DNA from: an uncultured Ruminococcus sp.
GTDB taxonomy: Bacteria; Bacillota; Clostridia; Oscillospirales; Acutalibacteraceae
Assembly: GCA_902766305.1 (NCBI GenBank)
Contig: CACXDE010000270.1
Location: forward strand, 1 to 8,597
Reading direction: 5' to 3'
DNA length: 8,597 bases
In this document: positions 4,907-8,597 of the stretch, in pieces
Layout of the letters: the number at the start of each line of letters is the position of its first letter
How positions within the stretch are numbered: position 1 is the stretch's first letter
The notes under the pieces: model-generated
Database searches by the model: none
What the model saw: only the letters and a program-made list of their open reading frames with translations
What the model was told of the DNA's origin: nothing
Program-made: the position numbers and the translations under genes

Positions 4907-6071
4907 CTGCGTTTATGATTATATCAATTATATCACATTCATATGGTACATATTTTCCTGACTCAAAAGCATTCTGCTCACTGAAACAGCTAATGCCGTT
5001 ATTCACATGAGCAGTGCTGCGGTATATCATATATGGTACAGGCTCAGCAGTGTTTTCTCCGGTAACACAAGAAGTGGAAACAGAAGATACTACAGCTATA
5101 GTGTATTCATCATAATCTGATCCTTCAAGTGAATCAATAAGAGGTCTTATAAACTCCCTGTCTACGGCTTCAATACATTCAGCCTTCTCTTCTGGAGTAC
5201 AATTCCTGCCGCAGTATATCGGGTCAGGAATGTGAACATACAAAAGATCACTGTTATCAAGACACGACAATACCGTATCAACATCTGCACTCGCAGGTAC
5301 CGCCTTTATTCCCATGAGCATCCCCATCCCCTCCATAACAGGATATGGAGATATCATAGATGCCGTAAGACCATATTTTTCGGAAAAAGGCACAATATCC
5401 GGTATTACACCCTCACCCCAGAGCCACAATGCACTGGCAGCACTTCCGTCCTGAGCATAAACAGGTTCGCTGCTGATAACCTCTGCGCTTCTCCTTATAA
5501 TGGATGAGAGTACAGGAGTGAAATCCCCTTTAGGAAGACAGTCAGAAACCTTTTCACCGCATATAGCTGACGGCGGATACAAAATCCCCGGTTCGGGTTC
5601 GCCCTTTTTCCAGACAAGAAAAACACCGTTATTTTCAGCACAGTAAAAGTGAAAAATATCATTACTGATATTCTCATTCATTATTTCTGCCAACTTCTTA
5701 GCGGCTTCATCATCTATATCACTCCAGGCAGACAATACAACACGTTCACCAAACTGCTCCTCATCACTGAACTGAACAGGGGTACACCTGAACACAACAT
5801 CATCTTTCTCAAAGGGTATACCCGATGATACTGCTTCAAATATCGTGACAGCCCCCCACGTACTTTTCGGTCTATAACCAAGTACAGTCATATTCCCACG
5901 CATTGCCTCAGGATACGACATAGAATCAGACAATTTAACAAGTCCCATTTCAGCCCTCTGCGCAAGCAAATCCAGTCCGGGTGTTACTGCCGCCGAAAGA
6001 GGAGTATACCCGTCAGTAACCTCGATAAGCCGCTCTGAAAGACCGTCACACACAATTACTATGTACTTCAT
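4884..6071 (-). CDS. iPGM-superfamily protein (cofactor-independent phosphoglycerate mutase / proposed homoserine kinase family) with degenerate active site
   Basis: 395 residues from the ATG at 6071. An upstream start at 6113 is in frame but lies inside ddh, and MKYIVIVCDG is the normal family beginning. Family-level similarity runs the whole length: VCDG (7-10, D9), TPLSAAVTPGLD (23-34), VLGYRP (63-68), FRC (94-96), ALWLWGEG (214-221), FSEKYGL (229-235) and EPVPYMIY (343-350). Relatives are annotated as archaeal-type phosphoglycerate mutase (ApgM) or as proposed homoserine kinase (TIGR02535). Compared with the remembered consensus, the key motifs are changed: GSDVANLS reads EAMRGNMT (55-62, nucleophile Ser to Ala), DEAGH reads IYCGR (285-289), the DH metal motif reads SV (330-331), and the His of the HTxDPVPF stretch reads Asn340. 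Metal-dependent phosphotransfer is therefore doubtful. The gene is a long uninterrupted frame coupled by a TGATG overlap to ddh, so it is probably expressed. A scaffold, regulatory or altered-substrate role is inference. Confidence 0.82.
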   Translation of the reverse strand: MKYIVIVCDGLSERLIEVTDGYTPLSAAVTPGLDLLAQRAEMGLVKLSDSMSYPEAMRGNMTVLGYRPKSTWGAVTIFEAVSSGIPFEKDDVVFRCTPVQFSDEEQFGERVVLSAWSDIDDEAAKKLAEIMNENISNDIFHFYCAENNGVFLVWKKGEPEPGILYPPSAICGEKVSDCLPKGDFTPVLSSIIRRSAEVISSEPVYAQDGSAASALWLWGEGVIPDIVPFSEKYGLTASMISPYPVMEGMGMLMGIKAVPASADVDTVLSCLDNSDLLYVHIPDPIYCGRNCTPEEKAECIEAVDREFIRPLIDSLEGSDYDEYTIAVVSSVSTSCVTGENTAEPVPYMIYRSTAHVNNGISCFSEQNAFESGKYVPYECDIIDIIINAEKRSAPV

Positions 6072-7060
6072 CAGAGAAAATGCTTCCTTAGCTCCTCGCC
6101 GCTCTGCTGGCAAAGATAAGCCGGCGGTACATCCAGCACAGTCCTTGCGCCGGTCTGACCTTCATCTGCCATACGCTTTACTGCTCTTGCATACGCAATG
6201 AGAACGCTTGTAGTGAACTCAGGGTTTGAATCTAATTTCAGACTATATTCTATTATATGCTTATGCTCCTTGTTTACACCGGTACAGCCTGTTCTGAACA
6301 CAAATCCGCCGTGAGCCATTCCGGCATGATCTCTGAGCAGCTCCTCTTCACTGATAAAGTGTACAACCGTATCATAATCCGCAAAATAGTTAGGCATTTC
6401 CTTTATCTCTTTTTCAACCTTTGCTGCATCAGCGCCTTCCTCAAGAACTACAAAGCATTCTCTGAGATGCTTATCTCTTGTTGACAGCTCAGGATTTTCA
6501 CCGCTTCTTACAGCGTCAAGCGCCTTATCTATCGGAATAGTATACTGCTTTGCATTCTTTACACCGTCAATCCTTCTGACAGCATCAGAATGACCCTGAC
6601 TTACTCCCTTGCCCCAGAATGTATAGTCTTTTCCGTCAGGAAGTATAGCATTTGCATACACCCTGTTAAGTGAAAACAGACCCGGATCCCAGCCGACAGA
6701 TATCATAGCGACCTTGCCGCCTTTCTTTGCAGCAGCATCTGTATCAGCAAAATGCTCCGGTATTCTTGCATGGGTATCAAAGCTGTCTATGACGTTGAAC
6801 ATTTCCGCATACTTAGGTGTCTGTACCGGCAAATCAGTAGCACTTCCCCCGCAAAGCACAAGAACATCTATCTTATCCTTCCACTGTTCTATTTCTCCGA
6901 CATTTACAACCGGAACACCCTCTGTCAGTATCTTCACACCGGCAGGATCTCTTCTTGTGAACACAGCCGCAAGCTCCATATCTCCGGCAGCTTCAACAGC
7001 TATTTCAATACCTCTGCCAAGATTTCCATAGCCTAAAATTCCAATTCTTGTTTTCATCAT
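6071..7060 (-). CDS. ddh: meso-Diaminopimelate D-dehydrogenase
   Basis: A 329-residue protein closely resembling Corynebacterium glutamicum Ddh along its full length. It catalyses NADPH-dependent reductive amination of tetrahydrodipicolinate (open form) with ammonia to meso-2,6-diaminopimelate, the one-step branch of lysine/peptidoglycan precursor synthesis, in the cytosol. Visible features are the Rossmann motif GYGNLGRG (10-17), the LCGGSATDLP stretch (69-78), IDSFDTH (91-97), GWDPGLFSLNR (123-133), the signature FWGKGVSQGHSDAVRR (148-163) and MAHGG (248-252) before the C-terminal dimer/substrate region. AAGGAG lies five bases before the first of two consecutive ATGs (7060 and 7057); either could be used. 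The gene starts 12 bp after the HAD gene, so its ribosome-binding site overlaps the end region of that gene. Its TGA shares one base with the next gene's ATG. No damage is seen. Confidence 0.95.
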   Translation of the reverse strand: MMKTRIGILGYGNLGRGIEIAVEAAGDMELAAVFTRRDPAGVKILTEGVPVVNVGEIEQWKDKIDVLVLCGGSATDLPVQTPKYAEMFNVIDSFDTHARIPEHFADTDAAAKKGGKVAMISVGWDPGLFSLNRVYANAILPDGKDYTFWGKGVSQGHSDAVRRIDGVKNAKQYTIPIDKALDAVRSGENPELSTRDKHLRECFVVLEEGADAAKVEKEIKEMPNYFADYDTVVHFISEEELLRDHAGMAHGGFVFRTGCTGVNKEHKHIIEYSLKLDSNPEFTTSVLIAYARAVKRMADEGQTGARTVLDVPPAYLCQQSGEELRKHFL

Positions 7061-7072
7061 CCTTGCTCCTTT

Positions 7073-7726
7073 TTAATCTGTATTTTTCAGCAATTCTTCA
7101 TAGCTGTATATAAAAAGATCTGAAAATGCTTTCAAATCCTCCGTATACGCTTCATTTGCCGGATCATAAACTGCTACAGTCTTCATTCCGACCGATGACG
7201 AGCTTTTTATACCCTCAATTATATCCTCAAAAACAACACATTCACCCGGCTTTGCACCAAGCTTTTCGGCTGTATAAAGATATATATCAGGGTTACTTTT
7301 ATTCACGCCGACCTCTGATGTATAGCATATACAATCAAACATCCCACTAATTTTGTTGTTGTCAAGACATGGCATAAGCAGATACGGGTTATTAGAGGTT
7401 GCCATGCCAAGTCTGATACCCGATTTTTTCAGCTTTTCAAGATACTGCCTTGCATACGGCTTTACACGGACATTTCCGGAATATTCAGAATGCGCCATAT
7501 CAAGCCATATCTGCATTATCTCTTCAACGCTTTCAGACAAACCGTAGGTCTCTTTTGTATATACAGCAGCCGTTTCAAAGAACATACTTCTCATCTTATC
7601 AGTATATTCCTTAGTAACCATTATTCCTCTCTCTGAAAGGAAATCCTCATCAACCTTAGACCACACGTACATTGAATCAACAAGAGTACCGTCAAAGTCA
7701 AATATCGCTGCCTTGATATCTTTCAT
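7073..7726 (-). CDS. HAD-superfamily hydrolase (beta-phosphoglucomutase-like, subfamily IA)
   Basis: 217 residues with all four HAD motifs: motif I FDFDGTLVDS (9-18; nucleophile D10, acid/base D12), motif II ATSN (109-112), motif III K143 in GVNKSNPDIY, and motif IV VVFEDIIEG (164-172; E167/D168 for magnesium). The helical cap inserted after motif I (about 18-88) places it with phosphatases/phosphomutases of the beta-PGM/phosphoglycolate type. Substrate is unknown; likely a small phosphorylated metabolite. The ATG at 7726 is preceded by AGAGGA with about 8-9 bases spacing. It starts inside the end of the upstream membrane-protein gene (29-bp overlap) and is followed after 12 bp by ddh, so it is in the middle of the operon. 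A housekeeping or repair phosphatase for the neighbouring pathway is possible but unproven. Confidence 0.9.
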   Translation of the reverse strand: MKDIKAAIFDFDGTLVDSMYVWSKVDEDFLSERGIMVTKEYTDKMRSMFFETAAVYTKETYGLSESVEEIMQIWLDMAHSEYSGNVRVKPYARQYLEKLKKSGIRLGMATSNNPYLLMPCLDNNKISGMFDCICYTSEVGVNKSNPDIYLYTAEKLGAKPGECVVFEDIIEGIKSSSSVGMKTVAVYDPANEAYTEDLKAFSDLFIYSYEELLKNTD

Positions 7727-8597
7727 TATAATATTCCTCTAAAATATAGTGCTGCATACTCCTGCCTCGTCTGTGCTTTCCGTAATCAACAACAATAATA
7801 TTATCAGACACCTCATTGTCAAACGGCGTTACCCAGGTAAACCTTTTAAGTCTTTCGATGCGGAATTTACCTGTTTCCGGGTGCATTATCTTCATATAGT
7901 GTATATAATTGAATCCGCCTTTGCCATTTGGCTTTCTGACAACAAAGACCGAAACAATAGCATTTTTCAGTGCGTTAACCCTTGTTCTTTTCAGCCGTCT
8001 TATGCGTGAACTGTACTTTCGTACCCTTACAGCGTCCACAGTGCCTACAAGCAGAAGCAGTGCCAGGGTATACGGAAAAAAACTTATCGCATTTACAAGC
8101 ACCAGAATGTTAAGAACCGACAATACAGAAAAATTACCGCCAAAAATTATCTGTGACTCTTTAAGCTTTACCCTTTCCTTTTTCACAACATAAGCTATCT
8201 CAGATTTTGAAAGCTTGCTCCAGCTGCCTGTCTTTGGTTTATGACTTGTGATACGAAGCTCCTTTTTTGAGAAGCATTTTATATCGTTTTTTGAAAACCT
8301 GACAGCAAGCATATTATCTCCGGAATTAGAATACATAAAGGTACTCTTATAAACCGGAAGCTTAAAAACTCTTCTTTCATTTCCCGGACTAAGACGGAAA
8401 ACATTTACAAAATAAGAGAAACCGTTAATTGTATACTGGTATTCATCATCACGTCTGAAACACGCTGCGTCAGCACATTTTGTTTTACCCAGCCACACTC
8501 TCATACATTTATTCTGAAGACAGAGATAGTATACAAACAGAGCCAATGCGTAGCACCCGGCAATAACAATAGATACAATATAATGAATGAACAATGC
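7698..8597 (-). CDS. Unrecognised membrane-anchored protein, 5' end cut by the window edge
   Basis: The frame is open to the right edge of the window. The only start near the edge is a TTG at 8594, with no visible ribosome-binding site, so the true start is probably outside and 298 residues is a minimum. Numbering from that TTG, a hydrophobic helix lies at 5-26, a soluble basic region with several cysteines (30, 40, 45, 107) at 30-150, a hydrophobic hairpin or two helices at about 155-187, and then a very basic segment (about 188-212, rich in R/K) and a soluble C-terminal domain ending EEYYNERYQGSDI. No domain family is recognised. The C-terminal part has alternating hydrophobic strands and a KRFTWVTPFDNEVSDNIIVV segment suggestive of a small beta-domain. 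It overlaps the HAD gene by 29 bp and is the first visible gene of the ddh operon; its promoter would lie to the right. Confidence 0.7.
   Translation of the reverse strand, partial: ALFIHYIVSIVIAGCYALALFVYYLCLQNKCMRVWLGKTKCADAACFRRDDEYQYTINGFSYFVNVFRLSPGNERRVFKLPVYKSTFMYSNSGDNMLAVRFSKNDIKCFSKKELRITSHKPKTGSWSKLSKSEIAYVVKKERVKLKESQIIFGGNFSVLSVLNILVLVNAISFFPYTLALLLLVGTVDAVRVRKYSSRIRRLKRTRVNALKNAIVSVFVVRKPNGKGGFNYIHYMKIMHPETGKFRIERLKRFTWVTPFDNEVSDNIIVVDYGKHRRGRSMQHYILEEYYNERYQGSDI

Noticed and set aside
6072..6113. Longer start for the iPGM-like gene adding 14 residues
   Set aside because: The extension lies within the end of ddh, and the family normally begins at MKYIVIVCDG, which matches the TGATG-coupled ATG.

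Overview
The window looks like chromosomal DNA of a low-to-moderate-GC Firmicute, most likely a gut Clostridia member near Ruminococcus/Oscillospiraceae. This is inferred from the gene set (a DUF6512-like protein, a Q/Y-rich BI-1 protein, an M3 oligoendopeptidase, a VanZ-like protein, and a meso-DAP dehydrogenase next to an iPGM-like protein), the AT-rich intergenic DNA with sigmaA-type promoters, and the strong intrinsic terminators. No species can be named from sequence alone.

Left edge (1-389): the first 15 codons of an IS200/IS605-type tnpB run off the left edge on the minus strand. Behind them are a good minus-strand promoter (TTGCAA, 17 bp, TATAAT) and two adjacent palindromes that resemble the left end of such an element. 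The rest, up to the first plus-strand gene, shows no convincing coding content.

Plus-strand block (390-4865): a DUF6512-like membrane protein; a Bax-inhibitor-1 family protein with its own near-consensus promoter, a 5'UTR hairpin and a strong terminator; a 373-bp intergenic region holding two copies of a 61-bp repeat (about 92% identical, 79-bp period) and an orphan GC-rich terminator; then a promoter driving an M3 metallopeptidase and a VanZ-like membrane protein with a charged tail.

Minus-strand block (8597-4884), convergent with the first: a compact operon transcribed leftward. An unrecognised membrane protein (5' end cut by the window edge) overlaps a HAD hydrolase by 29 bp. After 12 bp comes ddh (meso-diaminopimelate dehydrogenase), whose stop codon overlaps by one base (TGATG) the start of an iPGM-superfamily protein. 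That family has been annotated both as cofactor-independent phosphoglycerate mutase and as a proposed homoserine kinase, which would suit the aspartate-family/lysine-DAP context. However, this copy appears to have lost the nucleophile and most metal-binding motifs while keeping the fold-level conservation. It is the most interesting object in the window: a candidate pseudoenzyme or repurposed paralog translationally coupled to DAP synthesis. The two blocks meet at a hairpin terminator whose stem contains the last codons of the iPGM-like gene.
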